Below, piece by piece: positions 17,156 to 26,535 of a stretch of DNA of 64,000 nucleotides (the first letter of the stretch is position 1; every line of letters starts with the position of its first letter). Source of the stretch: Elusimicrobiota bacterium. Lineage in GTDB: Bacteria; Elusimicrobiota; UBA5214; JBBAAG01. Position numbers and translations under genes: made by a program. A model generated the notes under the pieces. The model had not been told where the DNA came from. It ran no database searches and worked only from the letters and a program-made list of their open reading frames with translations. The stretch spans positions 1-64,000 of the forward strand of contig JBBAAG010000009.1 of assembly GCA_041658405.1 (NCBI GenBank), given 5' to 3'.

Positions 17156-18781
17156 TTAATACATCCCGCCGCCATCGGGCGGCATTGCCGGCATCTTATC
17201 TTTTTTCTCAGGAATATCAGTGATCAACACTTCTGTTGTCAATAACAACCCGGAGATTGACGCCGCGTTCTGCAAAGCAGTACGCACCACTTTTGCAGGA
17301 TCCACGATCCCGGATTTTATCATATCCACATATTCCCCGGTTTCCGCATCAAGGCCGAACCCTATCGGGCTGGTACGTATTTTATTCACTACAACCGACC
17401 CTTCAAGCCCTGCGTTTTCCGCGATCTGGCGTATAGGCTCTTCAAGCGCACGGCGGACAATGTTAATCCCGGTCTGTTCATCATGATCCACAGCCTTAAG
17501 TACATCCAACGCGGATTGACAGTTGAGCAACAATACTCCACCACCGGGAACGATTCCTTCTTCCAAGCCCGCGCGGGTAGCATGCATTGCGTCTTCAACT
17601 TTATACTTCTTTGACTTCATCTCGGTCTCTGTCGCTGCACCGACCTTGATAACCGCTACTCCGCCAACGAGTTTCGCTAACCGTTCCTGCAATTTTTCTT
17701 TATCATAATCCGATGTTGAATCTTCGATTTGTTTACGAATCTGTGAGATCCGGTCTTCAATCCCTTTTTTCTTACCTTTACCGCCAACGATCGTTGTGTT
17801 TTCCTTATCGATCTTCACGCTGGAACATGTTCCAAGCATATCAAGCCCGACTTTATCGAGCTTCACACCGATTTCTTCAGAAATAACTGTTCCGCCGGTA
17901 AGCACCGCGATATCCTGCAACATTTCTTTTCTGCGGTCGCCAAACCCAGGCGCCTTAACTGCAGCGCATTTCAATGTCCCGCGGATTTTGTTAACGATCA
18001 GTGTTGCTAACGCTTCTCCCTCAATATCTTCCGCAATAATAACGAACATCTTACCGGTCTGCGCAACTTTCTCAAGCAACGGCAGCATATCGTTCATTGC
18101 ACTGATTTTTTTGTCAGTGATAATAATATACGGATCTTCGAGTTCCGCTACCATAGTCTCTCCGTTTGTTATGAAGTACGGAGATAAGTATCCGCGGTCA
18201 AACTGCATACCTTCAACTATATCCACCATAGTCTCAGCAGTCTTACCTTCTTCTACCGTAATAACCCCGTCTTTCCCGACTTTAGAAATTGCATCCGCTA
18301 AAAGTTTCCCGATTTCCTTATCATTCGCTGAGATTGACGCGATTTGCGCGATCTCGTCTTTATCCGATTTTACAGGTTTCGCTTTTGCCTTAATTTCTGC
18401 TACTACTGCTTCCACAGCCTTATCAATCCCGCGTTTTATATGCACAGGATTCGCTCCGGCAGTAATATTGCGCATACCTTCGGCAATAAATATCTGAGCT
18501 AACACCGTTGCGGTGGTTGTCCCGTCACCGGCGATATCGTTAGTCTTCGAGGCTACTTCTTTCACGAGTTCCGCACCCATGTTTTCAAACGGTTCTTCGA
18601 GCTCAATATCTTTCGCGATGGTTACGCCGTCGTTTGTAACTGTCGGCGAGCCAAATTTCTTATCCAATACCACATACCGCCCGCGCGGGCCAAGCGTTAC
18701 TTTCACAGCGTTCGCCAACTGGTCCACGCCGCGTTTAAGCGATTTCATTGCGTCATCCGCAAATTTCAATTGTTTTGCCAT
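17156..18781 (-). CDS. groL: Chaperonin GroEL (60 kDa)
   Basis: 541 residues, the standard length. It starts MAKQLKFADDAMKSLKRGVDQLANAVKVTLGPRGR-type sequence, contains the ATP-site motif GDGTTT (about residues 85-90) and ends in a short GGGMY tail, a variant of the usual GGM repeat. It forms the double-ring folding chamber with GroES. It is the second gene of groS-groL (42-base gap), transcribed from a CIRCE-controlled promoter and closed by a clear terminator. Nothing unusual. Confidence 0.98.
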   Translation of the reverse strand: MAKQLKFADDAMKSLKRGVDQLANAVKVTLGPRGRYVVLDKKFGSPTVTNDGVTIAKDIELEEPFENMGAELVKEVASKTNDIAGDGTTTATVLAQIFIAEGMRNITAGANPVHIKRGIDKAVEAVVAEIKAKAKPVKSDKDEIAQIASISANDKEIGKLLADAISKVGKDGVITVEEGKTAETMVDIVEGMQFDRGYLSPYFITNGETMVAELEDPYIIITDKKISAMNDMLPLLEKVAQTGKMFVIIAEDIEGEALATLIVNKIRGTLKCAAVKAPGFGDRRKEMLQDIAVLTGGTVISEEIGVKLDKVGLDMLGTCSSVKIDKENTTIVGGKGKKKGIEDRISQIRKQIEDSTSDYDKEKLQERLAKLVGGVAVIKVGAATETEMKSKKYKVEDAMHATRAGLEEGIVPGGGVLLLNCQSALDVLKAVDHDEQTGINIVRRALEEPIRQIAENAGLEGSVVVNKIRTSPIGFGLDAETGEYVDMIKSGIVDPAKVVRTALQNAASISGLLLTTEVLITDIPEKKDKMPAMPPDGGGMY

Positions 18782-18823
18782 TTCTGCTAACCCCTCCCTA
18801 TTCTAATAATTATTTATTTACTC

Positions 18824-19120
18824 TTACTTACCTTTTTCCATTACGCCAAGAATATCTTCCTGGTGCATGATAAGGTATTCTTTACCATCAAGCTTAATTT
18901 CAGTACCTGAATATTTGCCGTACAGGATTTCATCGCCATCAACGACATCCATCGGTAACAACTTACCGTCTTCTGTACGTTTACCCGGGCCTGTAGCTAC
19001 GATTTTCCCGCGCTGCGGCTTTTCCTTTGCTGTATCGGGAATAATAATATTCCCTTTCTTTTCTTCCTTCTCCTCCATCGGTTCTACAATTACACGATCA
19101 CCTAGCGGTTTCATTTTCAT
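18824..19120 (-). CDS. groS: Co-chaperonin GroES (10 kDa)
   Basis: 98 residues with the family start KPLGDRVIVEP, the mobile loop (about EEKKGNIIIPDTAKEKPQRG) and the conserved YGKYSGTEIKLDGKEYLIMHQEDILG end. It caps the GroEL ring. AAGGAAG upstream of ATG 19120 supports the start. Heat-shock regulated through the CIRCE operator at 19221-19247. Confidence 0.98.
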   Translation of the reverse strand: MKMKPLGDRVIVEPMEEKEEKKGNIIIPDTAKEKPQRGKIVATGPGKRTEDGKLLPMDVVDGDEILYGKYSGTEIKLDGKEYLIMHQEDILGVMEKGK

Positions 19121-19220
19121 ACCTTACTTCCTTCCTCCTCCCCTTAAACCTTAAACCACAATTTGTTATGGTTTTTTCAACTACTATAGATGCATTAAAC
19201 TCAAAACAGTTTCAAATAAT

Positions 19221-19247
19221 TTAGCACTCTTATGTCTAGAGTGCTAA
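19221..19247. promoter_or_regulatory. CIRCE element (HrcA operator)
   Basis: TTAGCACTC-N9-GAGTGCTAA matches the CIRCE consensus exactly. It begins immediately downstream of the -10 box of the groS promoter, so HrcA binding would block transcription start. hrcA itself is not in the window. Confidence 0.97.
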
Positions 19248-19276
19248 ATTTTAGTAAATGATACGTAACCTGTCAA
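19248..19276 (-). promoter_or_regulatory. groS-groL promoter
   Basis: TTGACA (19276-19271), 17-base spacer, TAAAAT (19253-19248) on the minus strand, directly abutting CIRCE. Confidence 0.85.
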
Positions 19277-19294
19277 GAACAATTTTTTGAAATA

Positions 19295-21094
19295 CTATTT
19301 CTTTACTACAGCGTTAAGTTCAACTACTTTAACACCGGTAGTATCAGTAAGCTTAGGCAAAATCCCTGCGTTTTCTTTTTTCACAATCACTATCGGCGCA
19401 TCGTCGCCAAAAACAGCTTTTACTGCACTGCGCAACCCCGACGTTCCTCCTCCCAGGACAGAAGAAGACGCTTCAAATAATAATAATATAGGTTTTTTAT
19501 CAGTAACCAGCGCTTTTAAAACATTATCAAGTTCTTCTTCTCTCATATTTTCCAGTAAACCCTTCATCAAAGCAAACATATTTTTGCTGGAATTAAACTT
19601 TACATAAAAACATTTTGGCTGTGAAAGTTCTTCCCCGGCTTCTTCTTCATTCTTTTGTTCCTTATCACCAGCAGCAAACGATTGCACATCTATATTCAAA
19701 CCGGGAAACTCTACGGCGGGTTCAGAAATTACCGGCTGAAGTTCATTAACCTGAGTCTCAATATTTTCCTGTATCTGTGCCTGCGCTTGTTCTAACGGTG
19801 CGGGATTTAATGACGATTCTACCGCTTTCTCAGCCTCTTGCACGGGTGTAGGCTCGGGTTCTACACCAAAAGTAAATCCTGACGGTTTACTGGTTTCGAC
19901 AGCAGGTTTTTCTTCAGATTTTTCCGGTGATAACGACGTATGTTCGATATCAACCTTCATATCCTCACCGAGATTAAATATTTGTTTCTTGGGTGTACTG
20001 AACACCTCCAACCCTTCCGCTTTTGCCGGCGTATCAAACACTGATTTCGCAGCGGGCTTAAACGCGGTATGCTCAATTTCAATCTTTGGTGCCGCCGGTA
20101 CCGATGTTTCTGCAGCTGGCTCTGTAGCTTTTATCGTACCAATATCAAACACTGAGTTTACCTGTTTATGTGTAGGTGTTACTTCCTTAGCCTCCGGCGA
20201 TTTTACAGTTGGCGGCACTTGTGCCGGCGCAGTATCAAAAATTGAAGTTTTCACTGCTGCTGTAGGTTGCGGGGTAGAAACACCAAAAACTGATTTCAAA
20301 GTAGGCGATGATGAACCCCAGGCAGACTTCTCAGGCTGTGCATGAGGCGGAGTAGCTTGTGTATCACCCATCCCGATCCCGTCTTTTTTTGCAGAGTTCA
20401 TCTGCGTTAACAACTCTTTTGCGGATAAAACCACCGTAGCACCACTCTCTGGAACTGCTGTACCAAACCCCTTTGATGCAGCTGGTGGCGGCGTTGCACC
20501 TACTGAAGGCGGGGTAAACCCCGACAATGTATCTGATAACTTCATAGTTTTTCCGTCACTCGACGGTATTGGCATTTTATCTGCCGATTTTACAGACGGC
20601 GGTGTTTCGACAGTATCCGTAACCGGTTTCTTGTTAATCATCCCCGGTTTTATAACAACCGTTGCATCAGAACTAAACCCCGCCGCTTTCTGAGGTTCAA
20701 TATTAATCGTTCCCTCATCTGACTTCGCCAGAGTACCGATAGTACGGTCGATTGCGTCAATTAAATCATTTTTTTCAAACGGGTTAACCAAAAACTCAGT
20801 CACCCCGAGTTTAATCATTTCCTGTACCGCCGGGTCAGGTTTACTAAGAATAATAATTATGGGTACGGTTGCGATATTGGCATCCGCTTTTACACGCTGT
20901 ACATACTTCACACCAGGCAAATCTTTAAGATCATTATCTGCAATAATAAGATCCGGCGATTCGGTAAACGCAAAACTTGCACCCATCTCGCCGCTGGTAG
21001 CTTCAATCAACGCAATATCTTTTCCGTGTAAAGACTTTTGAATATTCTGTATAACACTTTTATTATCAGTTACAGCAACAATTTTTTTTGGCAT
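19295..21094 (-). CDS. Response-regulator-like protein with long Pro/Thr-rich linker and repeated short motifs
   Basis: 599 residues in three parts. Residues 1-125 are a receiver fold with the phospho-acceptor position D53 (LIIADNDLKD), but the conserved Lys is replaced (FLVNPF where KPF is usual) and the acidic pair is only TD, so phosphorylation is doubtful. Residues about 130-490 are disordered, with at least four SVFD-type repeats (KSVFG, TSIFD, NSVFD, KSVFD) plus related IF/VF variants and a repeated IEHT segment. Residues about 494-599 form a globular alpha/beta domain I do not recognise (CFYVKFNSSKNMFALMKGLLENM...). ATG 21094 is chosen over an upstream start because GGGAGG precedes it. 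It may be a scaffold or signalling hub; role unknown. Confidence 0.7.
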   Translation of the reverse strand: MPKKIVAVTDNKSVIQNIQKSLHGKDIALIEATSGEMGASFAFTESPDLIIADNDLKDLPGVKYVQRVKADANIATVPIIIILSKPDPAVQEMIKLGVTEFLVNPFEKNDLIDAIDRTIGTLAKSDEGTINIEPQKAAGFSSDATVVIKPGMINKKPVTDTVETPPSVKSADKMPIPSSDGKTMKLSDTLSGFTPPSVGATPPPAASKGFGTAVPESGATVVLSAKELLTQMNSAKKDGIGMGDTQATPPHAQPEKSAWGSSSPTLKSVFGVSTPQPTAAVKTSIFDTAPAQVPPTVKSPEAKEVTPTHKQVNSVFDIGTIKATEPAAETSVPAAPKIEIEHTAFKPAAKSVFDTPAKAEGLEVFSTPKKQIFNLGEDMKVDIEHTSLSPEKSEEKPAVETSKPSGFTFGVEPEPTPVQEAEKAVESSLNPAPLEQAQAQIQENIETQVNELQPVISEPAVEFPGLNIDVQSFAAGDKEQKNEEEAGEELSQPKCFYVKFNSSKNMFALMKGLLENMREEELDNVLKALVTDKKPILLLFEASSSVLGGGTSGLRSAVKAVFGDDAPIVIVKKENAGILPKLTDTTGVKVVELNAVVKK

Positions 21095-21142
21095 TAGAAC
21101 AAACCTCCCAGACACTTTGTTGTTATTTACTATATTATAAAT

Positions 21143-21172
21143 AGTTTATCAATATCGCTGCTTATGTGTCAA
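21143..21172 (-). promoter_or_regulatory. Candidate promoter of the receiver-like gene
   Basis: TTGACA (21172-21167), 18-base spacer, TAAACT (21148-21143) on the minus strand, in the short gap after coaX. Good -35, fair -10. Confidence 0.45.
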
Positions 21173-21175
21173 CAC

Positions 21176-21970
21176 TCACCTTATTACATTTTGACACTCT
21201 ATCTTGATACCTACAAAACCTATACCCTTTAACACCAGTATCGGATCATAAACGCTATTACCTACAAACCTGAACAATTTACCCGCAGTACCGGTAAGCA
21301 CAACTTTTATGTTTTTCCCGTATCGCTTCCTAAGTTTTTGCACTAAACCGTCAACTAACGCGCGATACCCATAGATTATCCCAAATCCAATACACTCTTT
21401 TGTTGATGATCCTATCCTTATTTTATGACCCACCCCAAATTTTTTCAGCTCAACCGTAGGCAACTGTGCTGTACTCTTAGGCAACGCACCCGCAGCGGTC
21501 TGCATCCCGGGTAAAATATACCCGCCGATAAACCGTCCTGTACTATCAACAATGTTAAATGTTAACGCCGTCCCAGCATCAATAACAATACATGGCGCAC
21601 CGTATAACACCTTACCCGCAACAGCACCCATCAAACGGTCAATCCCGAGTTTATCCGAGTTTTTGTATCTCACCGGTAAAACAGTTGTTACAGAGTTCAC
21701 ATTAAGAATACGCAACTTAATATCTGTTGTACGTGAACACACGTTTTTAATTATTTTAGTCAATCCCGGAACTACGCTTGAAACAAAGACTGTCGCTGGT
21801 TTTGGTTTCATTTCACCCAATATTTTCTGTAAACGCGCAATACCTTTATTCGTCCGGAGTTCTTGGTTAAGTATCACATATTTATTAACAACTTTCTTTC
21901 CACGAAATTCAGCAAACGCGGTTTTTGTATTACCTACATCAATTGCAACAACTTTACTTAAGCTATTCAT
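21176..21970 (-). CDS. coaX: Type III pantothenate kinase
   Basis: 264 residues. It phosphorylates pantothenate in the first step of coenzyme A synthesis. The CoaX signatures are visible: DVGNTKTAFAEF near the N-terminus, GIDRLMGAVAG in the middle and IDAGTALTFNIVD after it, the sugar-kinase-like fold motifs of this family. Its ATG overlaps the stop of the fumarase beta subunit gene (ATGA), making three coupled genes. CoA supply fits the acetyl-CoA-based metabolism implied by acsB and pduL. Confidence 0.93.
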   Translation of the reverse strand: MNSLSKVVAIDVGNTKTAFAEFRGKKVVNKYVILNQELRTNKGIARLQKILGEMKPKPATVFVSSVVPGLTKIIKNVCSRTTDIKLRILNVNSVTTVLPVRYKNSDKLGIDRLMGAVAGKVLYGAPCIVIDAGTALTFNIVDSTGRFIGGYILPGMQTAAGALPKSTAQLPTVELKKFGVGHKIRIGSSTKECIGFGIIYGYRALVDGLVQKLRKRYGKNIKVVLTGTAGKLFRFVGNSVYDPILVLKGIGFVGIKIECQNVIR

Positions 21971-22500
21971 TTATCGGTAATATCCCTTCGCCCGGGTGTT
22001 ATCCCCACAACTACGGGAAACTTTTCTATAACCAACTCGCGTACAGCTTCAGTCCCCAGTTCCGGATACGCAACAACACGGCATTTCTTTATGCACCTGG
22101 AATACAACGCCCCGCAACCACCAACCGCGATAAAATACACCGCACCATATTTTTTAAACGCGCTTTTTGTTTTATCAGAACGCCGTCCTTTCCCGATAAC
22201 CGCGGCTATCCCGCGGGATAACAATAACGGAGTATACTCATCCATTCTCCCGCTGGTAGTCGGCCCGCAGGAACCTATAAGTTTACCTTTTAGCGCAGGG
22301 GTGGGGCCGCAGTAATATAACACCGCGCCTTTAAGTTTCAAAGGTATACGGCCACCATTCTTTAATGTATCAACCAACTTCTTGTGTGCAGCATCCCTGG
22401 CGGTATACACTGTACCGTAAAGTTCAACAACCTCTCCGGCTTTTAATCCCCGGATAACGTCTTTATTTAGCGGCAACCCAACTTTCCGCGGAGTGATCAT
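21967..22500 (-). CDS. Class I fumarate hydratase/tartrate dehydratase beta subunit
   Basis: 177 residues corresponding to the C-terminal swivel domain of iron-sulfur fumarases. Typical blocks are LKAGEVVELYGTVYTARDAAHKKL, LYYCGPTPALKGKLIGSCGPTTSGRMDEYTP and VYFIAVGGCGALYSRCI. With the alpha subunit it interconverts fumarate and malate; tartrate dehydratase is closely related and cannot be excluded. Start overlaps the alpha subunit stop by 4 bases. Confidence 0.9.
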   Translation of the reverse strand: MITPRKVGLPLNKDVIRGLKAGEVVELYGTVYTARDAAHKKLVDTLKNGGRIPLKLKGAVLYYCGPTPALKGKLIGSCGPTTSGRMDEYTPLLLSRGIAAVIGKGRRSDKTKSAFKKYGAVYFIAVGGCGALYSRCIKKCRVVAYPELGTEAVRELVIEKFPVVVGITPGRRDITDK

Positions 22501-23351
22501 AACACCACCTCGCCCGTACGATGGAGGTAACAGTTAATACTCACCGCCACGGGTAAGGACGCGATATGACACGGCTTTTGTTCAATAAATACCGCTAATG
22601 CCGTAACTTTCCCACCGAACCCGTGTACACCGATACCTGATTTATTAATCTCCCGGATAATATTTTTTTCCATTATTGCATAAACACTTTTACTGTTCTT
22701 GCTTCCTACTTTACGCAACAACGCTTTTTTCGACAGTACCGCCGCGGTATCCAAACACCCTCCAAGCCCAACACCCACCACTACCGGCGGGCATGCACTA
22801 CTCCCAGCGAAACGCACAGCGTCAACTACATACTTCCCGACTTTTTCTTTTATATTACCTCCGGGGGTTAACATACACGCAACACTTTTATTCTCACTCC
22901 CCGCGCCTTTAACCAGTAAAGCTATTTTTACTTTATTCCCGGGAACGATCTCAATATGTACTGCGCCCCAATCCTTAACTTTTTCGAGAGGATTCCGTAC
23001 CACAGGATCATTAATCACTGATTCTCGGAGCGAATACTTTTTTACAGCACGCGCAAGGCCGGTATTTACCGCAGCCTGAATACTACCGCCGGTAAGGCGT
23101 ACCCCCTGCCCTAAATCAATGAACACTACAGGAAATCCGGTATCCTGGCATAACGGCACGCCATCTTTTTTTGCGATACTAATATTTTCAAGCATCAAAG
23201 AATAAATATACTTCTGCAGTTTACCTTTTTCAGTTAAAGCAGCACGCTTGAGTAATTCATAAATTTTTTTGCCGATACCACGGTTACACTCGCCATACAA
23301 CCGCTCAACCGCAGCTGCTACTTTTCCTGTATTTATTGTCCGCATATACAT
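22497..23351 (-). CDS. Class I fumarate hydratase/tartrate dehydratase alpha subunit
   Basis: 284 residues carrying the oxygen-sensitive [4Fe-4S] cluster. Candidate ligands are C68 (PLCQDTGFP), C187 (GSSACPPV) and C274 (SINCYLHR); the C68-C187 spacing of 119 equals that of characterised class I fumarases. The ATG at 23351 or the ATG two codons later could be used; GAGG precedes both. The operon order is alpha, beta, coaX. An oxygen-labile fumarase agrees with an anaerobic host. Confidence 0.9.
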   Translation of the reverse strand: MYMRTINTGKVAAAVERLYGECNRGIGKKIYELLKRAALTEKGKLQKYIYSLMLENISIAKKDGVPLCQDTGFPVVFIDLGQGVRLTGGSIQAAVNTGLARAVKKYSLRESVINDPVVRNPLEKVKDWGAVHIEIVPGNKVKIALLVKGAGSENKSVACMLTPGGNIKEKVGKYVVDAVRFAGSSACPPVVVGVGLGGCLDTAAVLSKKALLRKVGSKNSKSVYAIMEKNIIREINKSGIGVHGFGGKVTALAVFIEQKPCHIASLPVAVSINCYLHRTGEVVL

Positions 23352-23422
23352 AACCTCATCCTTAGTGCTTAAACCCTGTTTTTTTTGTTAATAATTATTA
23401 CTGTCTCAAACCTGTAAGTATC

Positions 23423-23495
23423 TGCCCCCAACGGGATTCGAACCCGTGTTACCAGATTGAGAGCCTGGTGACCTAGGCCACTAGTCGATGGGGGC
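23423..23495 (-). tRNA. tRNA-Glu (CTC)
   Basis: 73 bases. Acceptor GCCCCCA pairs with TGGGGGC, discriminator A. The anticodon stem is CCAGG/TCTGG with loop CTCTCAA, giving anticodon CTC. The T-arm is ACGGG-TTCGAAT-CCCGT. CCA is not encoded. It lies between the sensor kinase and the fumarase genes, in the same direction, and may be cut from their transcript or have its own promoter. Confidence 0.97.
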
Positions 23496-23523
23496 ATATT
23501 ATTTTTGTCAAAGTACAATATGA

Positions 23524-26500
23524 TTATACAACTTTTTCAACTGTACGGCCTTCCTTTTTAGATGCAGGGCTCTTAGATTCTGATAGCTTCAGCATAAACT
23601 TAAATTCCGCACCGTGCTCCGGTTCGGATTCCACCCAAATTTTTCCGCCATGCAGTTCAACGATAGACTTAGCAATAGCTAAACCTAATCCTGTACCTCC
23701 GATTTGACGGCTGTACGAACTATCCACCTGATAAAACTTATCAAACACTTTATCCTTTTCTTCAACTGGAATACCTATACCTGTATCCTTTATTATCACA
23801 CACACATAACTTCCCCGAGGTTCAGTCTTAACAGTAATCAACCCTCCCCGCGGTGTAAATTTTATGGCATTATTAATCAAATTATCCACTACCTGCCCAA
23901 GCCGCAGGCGGTCGCCAAAAACAAATATACCTTTCATTACTTCGGATTTTAACACAAGTTCCTTATCTTTAACCTGTGTAGAAAAGTTTTCAACCGCGCT
24001 ATCAACCACTTCATACAAATCAATACTGCTTAACACCATTTTTAACTGCCCGGTTTCTATCCGTGAAATATCCAAGAGGTCATTTATTAACAAGCTCAAG
24101 CGTTCAATAGAATTTTCTACAATCATCAAAAACTTACGTTGCTGGTCATTAATCTCCCCGGCCTCCTCTTCCAACAACACACCGACAAAACCTTTTAACG
24201 CGGTCAACGGGGTACGCAGTTCATGGCTTACGATAGAGATAAACTCGTTCTTTACCTTATTCAACCGTTCCAGATCTTTATTCATATCCTGCAATCGCCC
24301 GTACAACCTCGCGTTTTCTATGATCACCGCCGCCTGATCCGCCAAGTGCTTTCCCAGTTTTACCATATCACGCCCGAACCGTCCTGTTTTACCGGACGTT
24401 ATCTGCAAAACACCTATATTATGAGCTTCCACTGCCAACGGAAAAATCATTAACGCATTAACGTTTTCATTCAGCTGATACCCGTGACTTTTCGAAGATA
24501 CCTGCGCATTATTTTCAACCACCGCTTTCCCTGTCCTGAAAACCTCAGCAGAAAAACTCCTGGCATCCGTACCTTCTTTTATATTTGCCCCACTCCCCTG
24601 GAGTTCAAGCTCACCGGTTTTATTGTTTAACAACAATATTGCGCAGTTATCCCCTTCAAACGAACGTGAGATTATCCCCAATATCTTCCCTAAAGTTTCC
24701 GACAGCACAGGGTCAGACTCAATAGACGCGGAAAGTTCATGCATGACATTGAGGTCATGGAGCCTCTGTTGCAGCTCCGCATACAATCTTACATTCTGTA
24801 TCATCTCCGCCATCCAGGATATAAGGATTGACAGCAACCTCATGTCTTCCTGATTAAACTTATCCATCAATTTGTTTGCAACAACCAACAACCCTAACGG
24901 CTGATTATTCACCGATAAAGCTGAAAGAATAACGGATTCTATTTTTATAATATTTTCATACTCAGAAAACTGAATATTATCCTTTACCGGATCATTACTC
25001 ATAAATGACTGGCCGGAAGAAAATATCGCAGAAGATACCGTTGACGCCTGGGTTTTTAGATTCACCATAACGCGGCTTACCTGATCATCAGTCAGGTTAA
25101 ACCCCGACTTTTGAAGTTCCAACTTTTCTTTTTCCTGATCCAAAAGTAAAATCCCTACAGTTTCCACATTCAGCAATTCTTTAATCTTTTTTACAATAGT
25201 ATCCATCATTGTCGGCAGGTCTAGTATAGCCGATGTATTAATTGCAAGGTCGTATAGAGTGTGTAACTGCCGTACGCGCTGAACAAGCCGATAATTTGTT
25301 TGGGATAACTCTTTAGTTGTGACTGAAACTTCGGTCTGTAATTTATTATTAGCCTCCTGCGCCTGTTCATACAACTTAGCACTGCGCAGCGCTTCATTTA
25401 AATACTCAACCAAAACCGTCATTTCGTTCACCATTTCTTTTGTGAAACCCTCTTTTTTACGGGAATATATAGCCACCAGGCCAAACGATTGACCCATAAC
25501 TATTATCGGTAAATATACATATGAACCAATACCTTCTTTTATTAGTACATCATAGAGTACTTCATTCTTGTCTTCTGCAACGTTATCCACCTTTTCAACC
25601 GCCATTTTGTCAAGCGCAGCGCCTATGCGCCCTTCATCAACCCCAACCTTGTAGTTATCAACAAAATCAGGTGATAAATTTACGGATTTCCTTACCCTCA
25701 CCCGCCCATCAACCGAAGCAGTAAACACAGCACAGGAAACATTGTCATAGCGCTGACATATAAGTTCCACCATTCTTGAAAATATCTCTTCAATATCAAG
25801 TTTTGAAGTCAGTACCCTCATCCCCCGCATAAGTGTCTCAATCGTATTCCTTGTTTCAGTGGAATAATCAAGTATTCCATTCACGTTCTGCATTAAATAT
25901 CCGATTTCATCGCCCGAATATTTCTTTATTCTACGCTGACCATCTCCTTTGAGGTACGCATCGATATCTTCTGCCGCCTGGATAACAGTATCCGATATAC
26001 TGAATTTAAGAACAATAAACATTATGACTGCAAGAATTATGAGTGCAATAGCTGAGAGAAACAGCATTAATTGCATCTGAATAACAAAAAGGTCATGATA
26101 GAACTTCTCAAGCTTCAACCTCATCAGCACATTACCAACAACCGTACCGGAATCATTAACCGGGAAAGTAAAACTAAACTCGCGGGCAGCATGTTGCTGA
26201 TGATTAATCTTATCAGCAACCAATCTATTATTTATATCAAATACCTTGAGCTCGCATACCGTATCCGGCGGAGCAAGCTGAGTTAATATATCAACAAGAA
26301 TCTCACGTTCCTTAACAGAACCAGCATTATTACTTGCAGAGTTGATTTTTTTTAATAATGGCAGCACCTGCACAACAACTGAATTTCCTTTGTCAATCAA
26401 CCGTGCGTTAATTTCTGCTTCAAACCTTCGATAAAAAAAGTTTGAAAATACTGTAATCACAATACCATCAACAAGAATCAACGGTATAATAGTCAGTACT

Positions 26501-26535
26501 AACAGTTTCCAGAAAAGTACCTGGCGGTGCTTCAT
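23524..26535 (-). CDS. Membrane sensor histidine kinase with three GAF domains
   Basis: 1003 residues. Transmembrane helices at about 8-31 and 152-177 enclose a periplasmic sensor region; a HAMP-like segment follows (about 180-232). Three GAF domains lie at about 237-385, 425-580 and 595-742. The HisKA dimerisation box has the phospho-acceptor H771 (SHELRTPLTALKG), and the ATPase domain shows N (NLINNAIKFTP), G1 (DTGIGIP) and G2 (GGTGLGLAI) boxes. No receiver domain is attached. Its ATG overlaps the stop of the DnaA-like gene by 4 bases, so the two proteins are made together and probably act in one pathway. Input signal unknown. Confidence 0.93.
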   Translation of the reverse strand: MKHRQVLFWKLLVLTIIPLILVDGIVITVFSNFFYRRFEAEINARLIDKGNSVVVQVLPLLKKINSASNNAGSVKEREILVDILTQLAPPDTVCELKVFDINNRLVADKINHQQHAAREFSFTFPVNDSGTVVGNVLMRLKLEKFYHDLFVIQMQLMLFLSAIALIILAVIMFIVLKFSISDTVIQAAEDIDAYLKGDGQRRIKKYSGDEIGYLMQNVNGILDYSTETRNTIETLMRGMRVLTSKLDIEEIFSRMVELICQRYDNVSCAVFTASVDGRVRVRKSVNLSPDFVDNYKVGVDEGRIGAALDKMAVEKVDNVAEDKNEVLYDVLIKEGIGSYVYLPIIVMGQSFGLVAIYSRKKEGFTKEMVNEMTVLVEYLNEALRSAKLYEQAQEANNKLQTEVSVTTKELSQTNYRLVQRVRQLHTLYDLAINTSAILDLPTMMDTIVKKIKELLNVETVGILLLDQEKEKLELQKSGFNLTDDQVSRVMVNLKTQASTVSSAIFSSGQSFMSNDPVKDNIQFSEYENIIKIESVILSALSVNNQPLGLLVVANKLMDKFNQEDMRLLSILISWMAEMIQNVRLYAELQQRLHDLNVMHELSASIESDPVLSETLGKILGIISRSFEGDNCAILLLNNKTGELELQGSGANIKEGTDARSFSAEVFRTGKAVVENNAQVSSKSHGYQLNENVNALMIFPLAVEAHNIGVLQITSGKTGRFGRDMVKLGKHLADQAAVIIENARLYGRLQDMNKDLERLNKVKNEFISIVSHELRTPLTALKGFVGVLLEEEAGEINDQQRKFLMIVENSIERLSLLINDLLDISRIETGQLKMVLSSIDLYEVVDSAVENFSTQVKDKELVLKSEVMKGIFVFGDRLRLGQVVDNLINNAIKFTPRGGLITVKTEPRGSYVCVIIKDTGIGIPVEEKDKVFDKFYQVDSSYSRQIGGTGLGLAIAKSIVELHGGKIWVESEPEHGAEFKFMLKLSESKSPASKKEGRTVEKVV

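Noticed and set aside
17796..18497. 233-codon open frame antisense to groL
   Set aside because: Mirror frame of a highly conserved gene; translation shows no domain.
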